Positions 10,190-18,667 of a DNA stretch of 64,000 nt are shown in pieces. The DNA is from Bradyrhizobium sp. ORS 285 (GTDB lineage Bacteria > Pseudomonadota > Alphaproteobacteria > Rhizobiales > Xanthobacteraceae): positions 1,984,001 to 2,048,000 of the forward strand of contig NZ_LT859959.1 of NCBI RefSeq assembly GCF_900176205.1, read 5' to 3'. A model generated the notes under the pieces. It did not search any database and had not been told where the DNA came from. It saw only the letters and a program-made list of their open reading frames with translations. Made by a program: the position numbers and the translations under genes. Each line of letters starts with the position of its first letter. Position 1 is the stretch's first letter.

Positions 10190-11473
10190 ATGTCTCATGG
10201 CCGGAAGATTGCGGTAATAGGCCTTGGTTACGTCGGCCTGCCGGTCGCTGCAGCGTTTGCGCGCGCGGGCTGTCCGGTCATCGGATTCGACATCGATGCC
10301 GGCAGGGTGGCCGAGCTCCGGGAGGGGCGCGACCGCACCTGTGAGGTCGATGCGGCCGATCTCCGGCGCCCGGGGCTGCACTTTACCAGCGATCCGGGCG
10401 AGATGGCCGCCGCGGACTTCTTCATCGTCACTGTCCCGACGCCGATCGACAGCGCGCGCCGGCCCGATCTCAGCGCCATGCTGGCCGCCACGCGCACGGT
10501 CGGCACGGTGCTGAAGCGCGGCGACATCGTGGTCTATGAGTCCACCGTCTATCCCGGCGCCGTCGAGGAAGACTGCGTTCCGTTGCTGGAAAGCTGCTCC
10601 AGGCTGGCGGCCGGCGCCGATTTCAACGTCGGCTATTCGCCGGAGCGCATCAATCCCGGCGACAAGACGCATCGCTTCGAGACCATCACCAAGGTGGTGT
10701 CGGCGCAGAATCCGGCAACGCTGCAGGTCGTGGCCGATGTCTACGGCTCGGTGGTCACGGCCGGCATCCATCGCGCGCCGTCGATCAAGGTCGCCGAAGC
10801 CGCCAAGGTGATCGAGAACACCCAGCGCGATCTCAACATCGCCTTCATGAACGAGCTGTCGCTGATCTTCCAGGCGCTCGCCATCGACACCGGCGACGTG
10901 CTCGCGGCGGCCGCCACCAAGTGGAACTTCCTGCCGTTCACGCCGGGCCTCGTCGGCGGCCACTGCATCGGCGTCGATCCTTATTACCTCACCTATCGCG
11001 CCGAGAAGGCCGGCTATCACCCCGAGGTGATCCTGGCGGGCCGTCGCATCAATGACGAGATGGGCCGGCGCATCGCGCGCGAATGCATCCGCGGGCTGTT
11101 GAAGCGGAGGGGACGCAGCGGCGTCGTCACCATCCTCGGCATGACCTTCAAGGAGAACGTACCGGACATCCGCAATTCCAGGGTGATCGACATCATCAAC
11201 GAATTGCAGTCGTTCGGCATCGAGGTGCAGGTCGCCGATCCCCTGGCGGATGCCGCGGCCGTGCACGAGGAGTACGGCATCGGTCTAACGGCACTGGAGG
11301 CGCTGCGTCCGGCTGACGCCGTCGTGCTCGCTGTCTCTCACGATCAGTTCCTCGCCGGCGGCTGGCCTCTCGTTCAAGGGCTGCTGCGCGAGCAGAGCGG
11401 TCTCGTGCTCGACGTGAAGATGAAGCTCGACCGCGCGAGCAAACCCGGCGCCATCGAGCTGTGGCGGCCCTGA
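10190..11473 (+). CDS. tviB: Nucleotide-sugar 6-dehydrogenase (TviB/WbpA/WbpO type)
   Basis: The 427-residue protein opens with the NAD-binding IAVIGLGYVGLPVA. It has the middle-domain region YSPERINPGD, the catalytic-cysteine motif GGHCIGVDPYYL (Cys259) and GMTFKENVPDIRNS in the C-terminal domain. This is the UDP-glucose/GDP-mannose dehydrogenase family, closest in motif detail to TviB/WbpO. Those enzymes oxidise UDP-GlcNAc or UDP-GalNAc to the uronic acid using NAD+. I chose the ATG at 10190 because family homology starts there, although the frame is open further upstream. It is followed after 10 bp by the epimerase gene. Substrate (HexNAc versus Glc) cannot be fixed from sequence alone. 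Confidence 0.85.
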   Translation: MSHGRKIAVIGLGYVGLPVAAAFARAGCPVIGFDIDAGRVAELREGRDRTCEVDAADLRRPGLHFTSDPGEMAAADFFIVTVPTPIDSARRPDLSAMLAATRTVGTVLKRGDIVVYESTVYPGAVEEDCVPLLESCSRLAAGADFNVGYSPERINPGDKTHRFETITKVVSAQNPATLQVVADVYGSVVTAGIHRAPSIKVAEAAKVIENTQRDLNIAFMNELSLIFQALAIDTGDVLAAAATKWNFLPFTPGLVGGHCIGVDPYYLTYRAEKAGYHPEVILAGRRINDEMGRRIARECIRGLLKRRGRSGVVTILGMTFKENVPDIRNSRVIDIINELQSFGIEVQVADPLADAAAVHEEYGIGLTALEALRPADAVVLAVSHDQFLAGGWPLVQGLLREQSGLVLDVKMKLDRASKPGAIELWRP

Positions 11474-11483
11474 CGGAGCGACC

Positions 11484-12500
11484 ATGGCAAACGATCCTAT
11501 CCTCGTGACCGGCGTGGCCGGGTTCATCGGCTTCCACCTGACGCAGCGGCTGCTCGCTGAAGGACGCCAGGTGATCGGCATCGACAACATCAACGCCTAC
11601 TACGATCCGAAGCTGAAGGAGGCGCGGCTCGAGATCCTGAAGACGCAGCCCGGTTTCACCTTTCACAAGCTCGACCTGGTCGATCGCGCGGGCATCAAAG
11701 CGCTGTTTGCTCAGCATCGCTTCCCGGTCGCGGTGCATCTCGCTGCCCAGGCCGGCGTGCGCTATTCGCTGGAAAATCCGCACGCTTACGTCGATGCCAA
11801 TCTCGAAGGCTTCATCAACGTGCTCGAGGGCTGCCGTCATCACGGCTGCGGGCATCTGTTGTTCGCCTCGTCATCCTCCGTCTACGGCGCCAACACCAAG
11901 CTGCCTTTCTCGGTCAAGGACAACGTCGACCATCCGATCAGCCTCTATGCCGCCAGCAAGAAGGCCAATGAGCTGATGGCGCATTCCTACAGCCATCTGT
12001 ACCGGCTGCCGGCGACGGGCCTGCGCTTCTTCACCGTCTATGGCCCGTGGGGACGGCCCGACATGGCGATGTTCATCTTCGCCAAGGCCATCCTCGCCGG
12101 GCAGCCCGTCCGGCTGTTCAATCACGGCCGGATGCGGCGCGATTTTACCTATGTCGACGACATCGTGCAGGCGATCGTGCGTTTGATCGGCCGTCCGCCA
12201 CAAGGAAACCCGGATTGGGACGGAAACAAGCCGGATCCCTCGAGCAGCCGGGCGCCCTGGCGGATTTACAATATCGGCAACAATCACCCCGAACAGCTGA
12301 TGGACGTGATAGCGCTGCTGGAGAAGGAGTTCGGGCGGCCGGCGATCAAGGAGATGTTGCCGATGCAGCCCGGAGACGTCGAGGCGACCTATGCCGATGT
12401 CAGCGATCTCGAGCGCGACATCGGCTTCCGGCCGGCCACCTCGATCGCCGACGGCATTGAACGTTTTGCGAAATGGTACCGCGAGTATCACGGAATTTGA
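11484..12500 (+). CDS. UDP-glucuronate 4-epimerase-like NAD-dependent epimerase
   Basis: The 338-residue extended short-chain dehydrogenase has the Rossmann motif GVAGFIGFH, then IDNINAYYDPKLKEARL, which is typical of UDP-glucuronate 4-epimerases (LpsL/GAE type). The catalytic pair is Tyr155-x-x-x-Lys159 in YAASKKAN. The substrate-loop region HGRMRRDFTYVDDIV and a C-terminal EATYADVSDL also match. The family interconverts UDP-GlcA and UDP-GalA. It starts 10 bp after the dehydrogenase gene and is followed by the GDP-mannose gene after 12 bp, so the three look like one operon feeding uronic acids and mannose to the polysaccharide. Confidence 0.88.
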   Translation: MANDPILVTGVAGFIGFHLTQRLLAEGRQVIGIDNINAYYDPKLKEARLEILKTQPGFTFHKLDLVDRAGIKALFAQHRFPVAVHLAAQAGVRYSLENPHAYVDANLEGFINVLEGCRHHGCGHLLFASSSSVYGANTKLPFSVKDNVDHPISLYAASKKANELMAHSYSHLYRLPATGLRFFTVYGPWGRPDMAMFIFAKAILAGQPVRLFNHGRMRRDFTYVDDIVQAIVRLIGRPPQGNPDWDGNKPDPSSSRAPWRIYNIGNNHPEQLMDVIALLEKEFGRPAIKEMLPMQPGDVEATYADVSDLERDIGFRPATSIADGIERFAKWYREYHGI

Positions 12501-12512
12501 CGGGTTGATTTC

Positions 12513-13925
12513 ATGACCGGACGCATCATTCCTCTCATCATGTGCGGCGGCGCCGGGACCCGGCTGTGGCCGGCGTCGCGGGAAGTCCGGCCCAAGCAGT
12601 TCCTGCCGTTGTTCGGCACCCGTTCGACCTTCCAGGACACGCTGCTGCGTGTCTCCGACGCCGACCTGTTCGCGCGGCCGATCATCATCACCAATGCCGC
12701 CTACCGCTTCATGGTGCTGGAGCAACTGGCCGAGATCGGCATCGAGGCCGACGTGCTGCTCGAGCCGATGCGCCGCGACTCCGGTCCGGCGATCGCCGCC
12801 GGTGCCGCCTTTGCGCAGTCGCGCGACCCGGAGGCGGTCGTGCTGGCGCTGGCCGCCGACCACGTCGTGCGCGACACCGCGGCCTTCCTGGCGGCGTGCC
12901 GCGCCGGGCTTGCGGCCGCAGAGGCTGGCCGCATCGTCACCTTCGGCGTCAATCCGGAGCGTGCGGCGACCGAGTATGGCTATATCAGCCCGGGCGCGCC
13001 GGTATCCGGAGAGGTGCGGGCGGTCGCGAAATTCGTCGAGAAGCCGGATCAGTCGACCGCCGAGCGCTACATCCGCGAGGGCTATCTCTGGAACAGCGGT
13101 AACTTCATGTTCCGCGCCTCGGTGCTGCTCGATGAGTACCGCAAGTACGATACCGGCAGCGTGCAGACGGTGACCGACGCGGTCGCCAAGGCCGGCCGCG
13201 ACCTCAGCTTCATCATCCTGGATGCCGGCGCCTTCGGCGCCGCCAAGCCGATCTCGATCGACTATGCGGTCATGGAGAAGACCGAGCGGGCCGCTGTGGC
13301 CCCGGTCTCCTGCGGCTGGTCCGATGTCGGCTCCTGGCATGCTGTCTGGGAGCTGTCCGACAAGGACGGGCAGGGCAATGCCGCGCGCGGTACCGCCGTG
13401 TTCGAGGATTCCCGCAACTGCAACGTCGTCACCGACAAGGCGCTGGTCGCGCTGGAGGGCGTCGATGATCTCGTGGTCGTCGCGGCGCAGGACGCCGTCC
13501 TGGTGTCCCGCCAGCGCGATGCCAACGGCTTGAAGCGGCTGGTCGCCAAGCTCAAGACGGTCGCGCCGGAAGTGACCGAGGCCCACATCAAGGTGCATCG
13601 CCCCTGGGGCAGCTATCAGTCGGTCGACAATGGCGAGCGCCATCAGGTAAAGCGCATCATCGTCAAGCCCGGCCAGCGGCTGTCGCTGCAGAAGCACTAT
13701 CATCGCTCCGAGCACTGGATCGTGGTGCGCGGCGCCGCGCGGGTCACCGTGAATGAGACGGTGAAGACCGTGCATGAGAACGAATCGATCTACATCCCGA
13801 TGGGCGCGGTTCACCGGCTGGAGAACCCCGGCAAGATCCTTCTGGAGCTGATCGAGGTCCAGACCGGCTCCTATCTCGGTGAGGACGACATCATTCGCAT
13901 CGAGGACGATTACCGCCGCGAGTAG
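12513..13925 (+). CDS. manC: Mannose-1-phosphate guanylyltransferase / mannose-6-phosphate isomerase
   Basis: The 470-residue bifunctional enzyme has the N-terminal nucleotidyltransferase motif MCGGAGTRLWPASR with RPKQF, and FVEKPD in the centre. The C-terminal type II cupin isomerase domain contains PWGSYQSVDNGERHQVKR and LQKHYHRSEHWIVV. Length and layout match AlgA/ManC/CpsB. It converts fructose-6-P to mannose-6-P and mannose-1-P plus GTP to GDP-mannose in the cytoplasm. It is last in the compact dehydrogenase-epimerase-manC group. The phosphomannomutase needed to link the two activities is not in the window. Confidence 0.93.
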   Translation: MTGRIIPLIMCGGAGTRLWPASREVRPKQFLPLFGTRSTFQDTLLRVSDADLFARPIIITNAAYRFMVLEQLAEIGIEADVLLEPMRRDSGPAIAAGAAFAQSRDPEAVVLALAADHVVRDTAAFLAACRAGLAAAEAGRIVTFGVNPERAATEYGYISPGAPVSGEVRAVAKFVEKPDQSTAERYIREGYLWNSGNFMFRASVLLDEYRKYDTGSVQTVTDAVAKAGRDLSFIILDAGAFGAAKPISIDYAVMEKTERAAVAPVSCGWSDVGSWHAVWELSDKDGQGNAARGTAVFEDSRNCNVVTDKALVALEGVDDLVVVAAQDAVLVSRQRDANGLKRLVAKLKTVAPEVTEAHIKVHRPWGSYQSVDNGERHQVKRIIVKPGQRLSLQKHYHRSEHWIVVRGAARVTVNETVKTVHENESIYIPMGAVHRLENPGKILLELIEVQTGSYLGEDDIIRIEDDYRRE

Positions 13926-13937
13926 GGCGGCACTCTC

Positions 13938-13964
13938 CCCGCGAATCACGCGAGCCGTGCTAGA
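13938..13964. repeat. Upstream block shared by the first two TPR-GT41 genes
   Basis: The stretch CCCGCGAATC...GAGCCGTGCTAG here is closely similar to 16236-16261. Both lie upstream of TPR-GT41 genes, showing that the duplicated unit included 5' flanking DNA. Whether it is regulatory is unknown. Confidence 0.5.
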
Positions 13965-13994
13965 TAGCCCCGGACGTCCGCCGGAGAGCTGTCC

Positions 13995-16217
13995 TTGTCG
14001 AGCACGATCGGATCGCGCGCGTTCCAGAATGCGCGCCTGCAGAAGAAGAACCGCAAGCAGGCCGACGGCATGCTGCCGAAGGCCGTCGAGGCCTATCGGG
14101 CCGGCCGGCATGCGGACGCCCAGGCGATCTGCGGACAGGTGCTGACCCTCGTGCCCGATCATTTCGAGGCCTTGCACCTGCTCGGCGCCTCCGCGCTCGA
14201 CAGCGGCCGGTTCGATCTCGCCGAGCAGGCGCTGACGCGCGCCATTGCCGTCGAGCCGCGCAATGCCGAAGCCCTCGCCAATCTCGGCCTCGTGCTGGCC
14301 AGCTTGAAGCGCTACGAGGAAGCCCGCGCCGCGCAGGAGCGCGCCGTCGCGCTGAAGCCGACCTTTGCCACCGCATGGACCGGCCTCGGCAATACGCTGA
14401 TGAACATGCAGTTGTTCGAGCAGGCGGTCGCGGCGCATGACCGGGCCATCGCCATCAAGCCCGACTATGCCGACGCCTATTGCAACCGGGGCATGGCGCT
14501 GCTGCTGATGCAGCGGAACGAGGAGGCCCGCCAGAGCTTCGATCGCGCGCTGGGGCTTTCGCCGCGCCACATGCAGGCGACGTTCGGCAAGGGGCTCGTC
14601 AGCATCAATCTGCGGCATTTCGATCAGGCGCTCGCGGCCTTCAATGCTGCGCTCGCCATCAAGCCGGGGGCGGCGGCCGTTATCGCGCAGCGTGGCCGGC
14701 TCTTCATCCAGATGGCCCGGTTCGACGCGGCGGAGGCCGATTTCGAGGCCGCGCTGGCCACCGATCCGCGGCTCGAAGCCGCTCTGCTCGGCAAGGCGCA
14801 TGTCGGCGTGCTCACCGACCGGATCGCGCCGGCGATGCTGGCCTGCAAGCGCGTGCTGGAGACCAATCCGTCGTCGGAAGTCGCGCTGCTCTGGCTGGGC
14901 GCCTGCTTCGCCCGGCAGGGCGACACCGCCGCCGCGATCCAGCATTTCGAACGCGCGCTCGAGATCAAGCCGGATTTCGAGGACGCCATTCTGAAGAAGA
15001 TCTTCGCGCTCGACTTTTATCCGGGGGCCGACGTTGCCGCGCACCAGGCGGTCCGGCGCGAGTGGTGGGACCGGATCGGCGTGCACATCCCGCGGTGCGA
15101 GCTCACCGGCATCGACCGCGACCCGGAGCGCCGGATCACGGTCGGCTACGTGTCGTCCGATTTCCGCAGCCATTCGGCGGCCCTGACGTTCCTGCCGGTG
15201 CTGCGCCATCACGATCACCAGGCGTTCAAGGTGATCTGCTACTCGGGCTCGCCGCTGGTCGATGCCGTGACCGAGCAGTGCAAGGCCGCCTCCGACGGCT
15301 GGGTCGATGCCTGGCAATTGTCGGACGAGGAGCTGGTCGCGCGCATCCGGTCGGATCAGGTCGACATTCTGGTCGACCTCTCCGGGCATTCGGCCGGCAA
15401 CCGCCTCACCTTGTTCGCGCGCAAGCCCGCGCCGATCCAGGTCACGGCGTGGGGCAATGCGACCGGCACCGGCCTGCCGACCATCGACTACTTCTTCGCC
15501 GATCCGGTCACGGTGCCCCAGGCCGTCCGGCCGCTGTTCGCGGAAGAGGTGTACGACCTTCCGGCCCTGATCACGACGGACCCGCTGCCGGATGCGCAGC
15601 CGACGCCGTTGCCGATGCTCCATAATCGCTACGTCACCTTTGGTGTCTTCAACCGCGTCGACAAGATCTCCGATCAGGTGCTCGGCGTATGGGCCGCCTT
15701 GCTGCGGGCGCTGCCCGATGCGCGCATCGTGGTGAAGAACGGTGCGCTCGACGACAGCTTCTTGCGCGACGGGCTGATCGCGCGGTTCGCGGCCCATGGC
15801 ATCGCGGAGCATCGGCTCACCTGTCTCGGCTCGTCGATGCGGCATGAGCACATCGCAGCCTTCGCCCAGATCGACATCTCGCTCGATCCGTTCCCGCAGA
15901 ACGGCGGCGTGAGCACCTGGGAGTCGCTGCAGGCGGGCGTGCCCGTCGTCGCCAAGCTCGGCAACAGCTCGGCTTCGCGCGCCGGCGGCGCCATCGTCAA
16001 GGCGGTCGGTCTCGACGACTGGGTGGCCGAGGACGACGACGGCTACATCGCGATCGCCCTGAAGCACGCCGCCAACCCCGCTGCCTTGGCGCAACTGAGG
16101 GCCGAGCTGTCGGCCCGCGTAGCGAGCTCCCCGGCCGGCAATGTCGTGACCTACACGCGGAAGGTCGAGGAAGGCTACTGCACGTTCTGGCGGCGCTATT
16201 GCGCGGCTGGGGCTTGA
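13995..16217 (+). CDS. TPR-repeat protein with O-GlcNAc-transferase-like (GT41) domain, copy 1
   Basis: The 740-residue protein starts at a TTG (13995) with GGAGAG at 13983-13988. It opens with the basic motif GSRAFQNARL-QKKNRKQA. About nine TPR units follow (roughly residues 26-335; phrases such as AIAIKPDYADAYCNRGMALL). The GT41 catalytic half shows GYVSSDFRSHSAA (His393, the position of a key His in human OGT), FGVFNRVDKISD (Lys557, matching the UDP-phosphate-binding Lys) and LDPFPQNGGVSTWESLQAG. The family adds single sugars to protein Ser/Thr or Asn; bacterial members include flagellin glycosyltransferases. It is first of three tandem paralogues. No signal peptide is present, so it should be cytoplasmic. 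Confidence 0.85.
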   Translation: MSSTIGSRAFQNARLQKKNRKQADGMLPKAVEAYRAGRHADAQAICGQVLTLVPDHFEALHLLGASALDSGRFDLAEQALTRAIAVEPRNAEALANLGLVLASLKRYEEARAAQERAVALKPTFATAWTGLGNTLMNMQLFEQAVAAHDRAIAIKPDYADAYCNRGMALLLMQRNEEARQSFDRALGLSPRHMQATFGKGLVSINLRHFDQALAAFNAALAIKPGAAAVIAQRGRLFIQMARFDAAEADFEAALATDPRLEAALLGKAHVGVLTDRIAPAMLACKRVLETNPSSEVALLWLGACFARQGDTAAAIQHFERALEIKPDFEDAILKKIFALDFYPGADVAAHQAVRREWWDRIGVHIPRCELTGIDRDPERRITVGYVSSDFRSHSAALTFLPVLRHHDHQAFKVICYSGSPLVDAVTEQCKAASDGWVDAWQLSDEELVARIRSDQVDILVDLSGHSAGNRLTLFARKPAPIQVTAWGNATGTGLPTIDYFFADPVTVPQAVRPLFAEEVYDLPALITTDPLPDAQPTPLPMLHNRYVTFGVFNRVDKISDQVLGVWAALLRALPDARIVVKNGALDDSFLRDGLIARFAAHGIAEHRLTCLGSSMRHEHIAAFAQIDISLDPFPQNGGVSTWESLQAGVPVVAKLGNSSASRAGGAIVKAVGLDDWVAEDDDGYIAIALKHAANPAALAQLRAELSARVASSPAGNVVTYTRKVEEGYCTFWRRYCAAGA

Positions 16218-16235
16218 GCCTGGCCGACCACTTGT

Positions 16236-16261
16236 CCCGCGAATCGAGCGCCGTGTGCTAG
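16236..16261. repeat. Upstream block shared by the first two TPR-GT41 genes, second copy
   Basis: CCCGCGAATCGAGCGCCGTG and the following TGCTAG match 13938-13964 with small indels. The block lies about 120 bases before the TTG start of copy 2. It supports an unequal-crossover origin of the tandem array. Confidence 0.5.
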
Positions 16262-16378
16262 CCTCGTGCGCGGTCGTTGTGAGCGGCTCGTCCTCCGGCC
16301 GGCTTGTTTGTTCGGGCGGCGTCACCGGCCGAATCAGTTGCGTCTGTTGCATCGGCTCATCTGATCTGGAGACGATCC

Positions 16379-18601
16379 TTGGCTGGCAATGTCGGCTCGC
16401 GCGCGTTTCAGAACGCCCGACTCGAGAAGAAGAATCGCAAGCAGGCTGAGCCATTGCTGGCGGCTGCGACCGCCGCGTATCACGCGCGGCGGCCGGCGGA
16501 GGTGCGCTCGCTGTGTGCCCAGGTTCTGGCGCTGCTGCCGGATCACGCCGGTGCGTTGCGGCTGCTCGGCATGGCCGCGCTCGATTCCGGCGCGTTGAGC
16601 GACGCCGCGGCGGCCCTGGCGCGCGCGGTGGAGATCGATCCGCGCGATGTCGATGCGCACGCCAATCTCGGCATCGTGCTGTCCAATCTGGGACGCCATG
16701 CCGAGGCGCGACGGCACCAGGAGCGCGCTGTGGCGCTGGTGCCGAATTTCGCTGCCGGCTGGAATAGCCTCGGCAGCACGTTGCTGCGCCTGCAGGAGGC
16801 GGAACCGGCGATCGCCGCCTATGAGCGCGCGGTGACGCTGAAGCCGGACTACGCGGACGCGCATTGCAACCGCGGCATGGCGCTGTTGCTCGTCGACCGC
16901 AGCGCCGAGGCGCTGCAGAGCTTCGATCGCGCGTTGGCGCTCAATCCACGTCATATCCAGGCGCTGCATGGCAAGGGTCTCGTCGGCCTCAAGCTCCGCC
17001 ATTTTGACGAGGCGCTCGCGGCGTTGAATGCGGCGCTCGCGATCAGGCCGGATGCGGCAAGCGTCCTTGCCGAGCGCGGCCAGGTGCATCTGCAGGCCGG
17101 CCGGTTCGACCAGGCCAAGGCGGATTTCGACGCGGCGCTGGCGCGTGAGCCAAACCTCGAATCCGCGCTGCTCGGCCGAGCCCATCTCGGCGTGCACCAG
17201 AACGACGTGGCACCGGCCATGGCGGCCTGCCGCAAGGTGCTCGAGCAGAACCCTTCCTCCGAGGCGGCCTGGACCTGGCTCGGCGGCTGCTATGCGAAGC
17301 AGGGGGACATCGAGGCGGCGCTGCAGCACTTCGACCATGCCCTCGCGCTCAAGCCCGATTACCGGGATGCGATCGCTGCGAAGATATTTGCTCTCGACTT
17401 CCTGCCAGACGCCGACTTCGCGAGGCAGCAGGCAGTCCGCCGAGAATGGTGGGAGCGGATCGGGAGGCAGCTTCCACGCGCGGCGCTGGCGTCGCGCAAC
17501 AGGGATCCTGAGCGGCGGCTGGTCATCGGCTATGTCTCGGCGGATTTCCGCAATCACTCGGCGGCCTTCACCGTGCTGCCGGTGTTGCGCCATCATGATC
17601 ACGCTCAGTTCGAGGTGATCTGCTATTCCTGCTCGGCGCGCCAGGACGAGGTCACGGCGCGCTGCCGCGCCGCCGCCGATGGCTGGGTCGATGCCTGGCA
17701 GATGTCCGACGACGATCTGGCCGCTCGCATCCAGGCAGACGGCGTCGACATCCTGGTCGATCTCTCCGGCCATTCCTCCGGCAACCGGCTCACTTTGTTC
17801 GCCCGCAAGCCCGCGCCGATCCAGGTCACGGCCTGGGGCCACGGCACCGGGACCGGCCTGCCGACGATCGACTACTTCTTCGCCGATCCGGTGACCGTGC
17901 CGGCCGAGATGCGTCATCTGTTCGCCGAGCAGGTGTACGACTTGCCGGCGGTGATCACGACGGATCCGCTGCCGGTCATGCCGTCCACGGAGTTGCCGAT
18001 GCTGCGCACCGGCTATGTCACCTTCGGTGTCTTCAACCGGATCGACAAGATCTCCGATGCGGCGCTGTCGGTGTGGGGGCGGCTGATGGCGCAGCTGCCG
18101 GAGGCTCGCACCGTCGTCAAGAATTCCGCGATCGATGACGCCTTCCTGCGTGATGGCCTCGTCGCGCGCTTCGTTGCCCACGGCATCGCGGCGGACCGCG
18201 TCATCTGCTTCGGCTCCACGACGCGCGAGCAGCACGTCGCGCAATTCGCGCATGTCGACATCTCGCTCGATCCGTTCCCGCAGAATGGCGGCGTCAGCAC
18301 CTGGGAGTCGCTGCAGGCCGGCGTGCCCGTTCTGGCGAAGCTCGGCTGCAGCCCAGCCTCGCGCGCCGCGGCCGCGATCAATACCGCGCTCGGTCTTGAC
18401 GACTGGGTGGCCGCGGACGACGACGGCTATGTCGCGATCGCCCTGAAGCATGTCGCGGAGCCGGCCAGGCTGGCCCAGCTCAGAGCCGAGTTGCCGGCGC
18501 GTGTTGCGGGCTCTGCCGCCGGCAATGTCGAGACCTACACACGCAAGGTCGAGGAAGCCTATCGGCTGTTCTGGCGGCGCTACTGCGCCAACCCGGGTTG
18601 A
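16379..18601 (+). CDS. TPR-repeat protein with O-GlcNAc-transferase-like (GT41) domain, copy 2
   Basis: The 740-residue paralogue is the same length as copy 1. The start is set at a TTG (16379), because the conserved N-terminus GSRAFQNARLEKKNRKQA then falls five residues in, exactly as in copy 1, and GGAG lies at 16368-16371. An open frame extends 25 codons further up, but that part has no counterpart in the other copies. About nine TPR units lead to GYVSADFRNHSAA, FGVFNRIDKISD and DPFPQNGGVSTWESLQAG. The TPR half differs more from its siblings than the catalytic half, as expected if each copy recognises a different acceptor. It lies 161 bp after copy 1 and 66 bp before copy 3. Confidence 0.85.
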   Translation: MAGNVGSRAFQNARLEKKNRKQAEPLLAAATAAYHARRPAEVRSLCAQVLALLPDHAGALRLLGMAALDSGALSDAAAALARAVEIDPRDVDAHANLGIVLSNLGRHAEARRHQERAVALVPNFAAGWNSLGSTLLRLQEAEPAIAAYERAVTLKPDYADAHCNRGMALLLVDRSAEALQSFDRALALNPRHIQALHGKGLVGLKLRHFDEALAALNAALAIRPDAASVLAERGQVHLQAGRFDQAKADFDAALAREPNLESALLGRAHLGVHQNDVAPAMAACRKVLEQNPSSEAAWTWLGGCYAKQGDIEAALQHFDHALALKPDYRDAIAAKIFALDFLPDADFARQQAVRREWWERIGRQLPRAALASRNRDPERRLVIGYVSADFRNHSAAFTVLPVLRHHDHAQFEVICYSCSARQDEVTARCRAAADGWVDAWQMSDDDLAARIQADGVDILVDLSGHSSGNRLTLFARKPAPIQVTAWGHGTGTGLPTIDYFFADPVTVPAEMRHLFAEQVYDLPAVITTDPLPVMPSTELPMLRTGYVTFGVFNRIDKISDAALSVWGRLMAQLPEARTVVKNSAIDDAFLRDGLVARFVAHGIAADRVICFGSTTREQHVAQFAHVDISLDPFPQNGGVSTWESLQAGVPVLAKLGCSPASRAAAAINTALGLDDWVAADDDGYVAIALKHVAEPARLAQLRAELPARVAGSAAGNVETYTRKVEEAYRLFWRRYCANPG

Positions 18602-18667
18602 GTGCGTGCGGGGCTGCGAGTCATAGCCCCGAGTGGATGTCGTGCAAGATCTTGGTGGAGCCTCTCC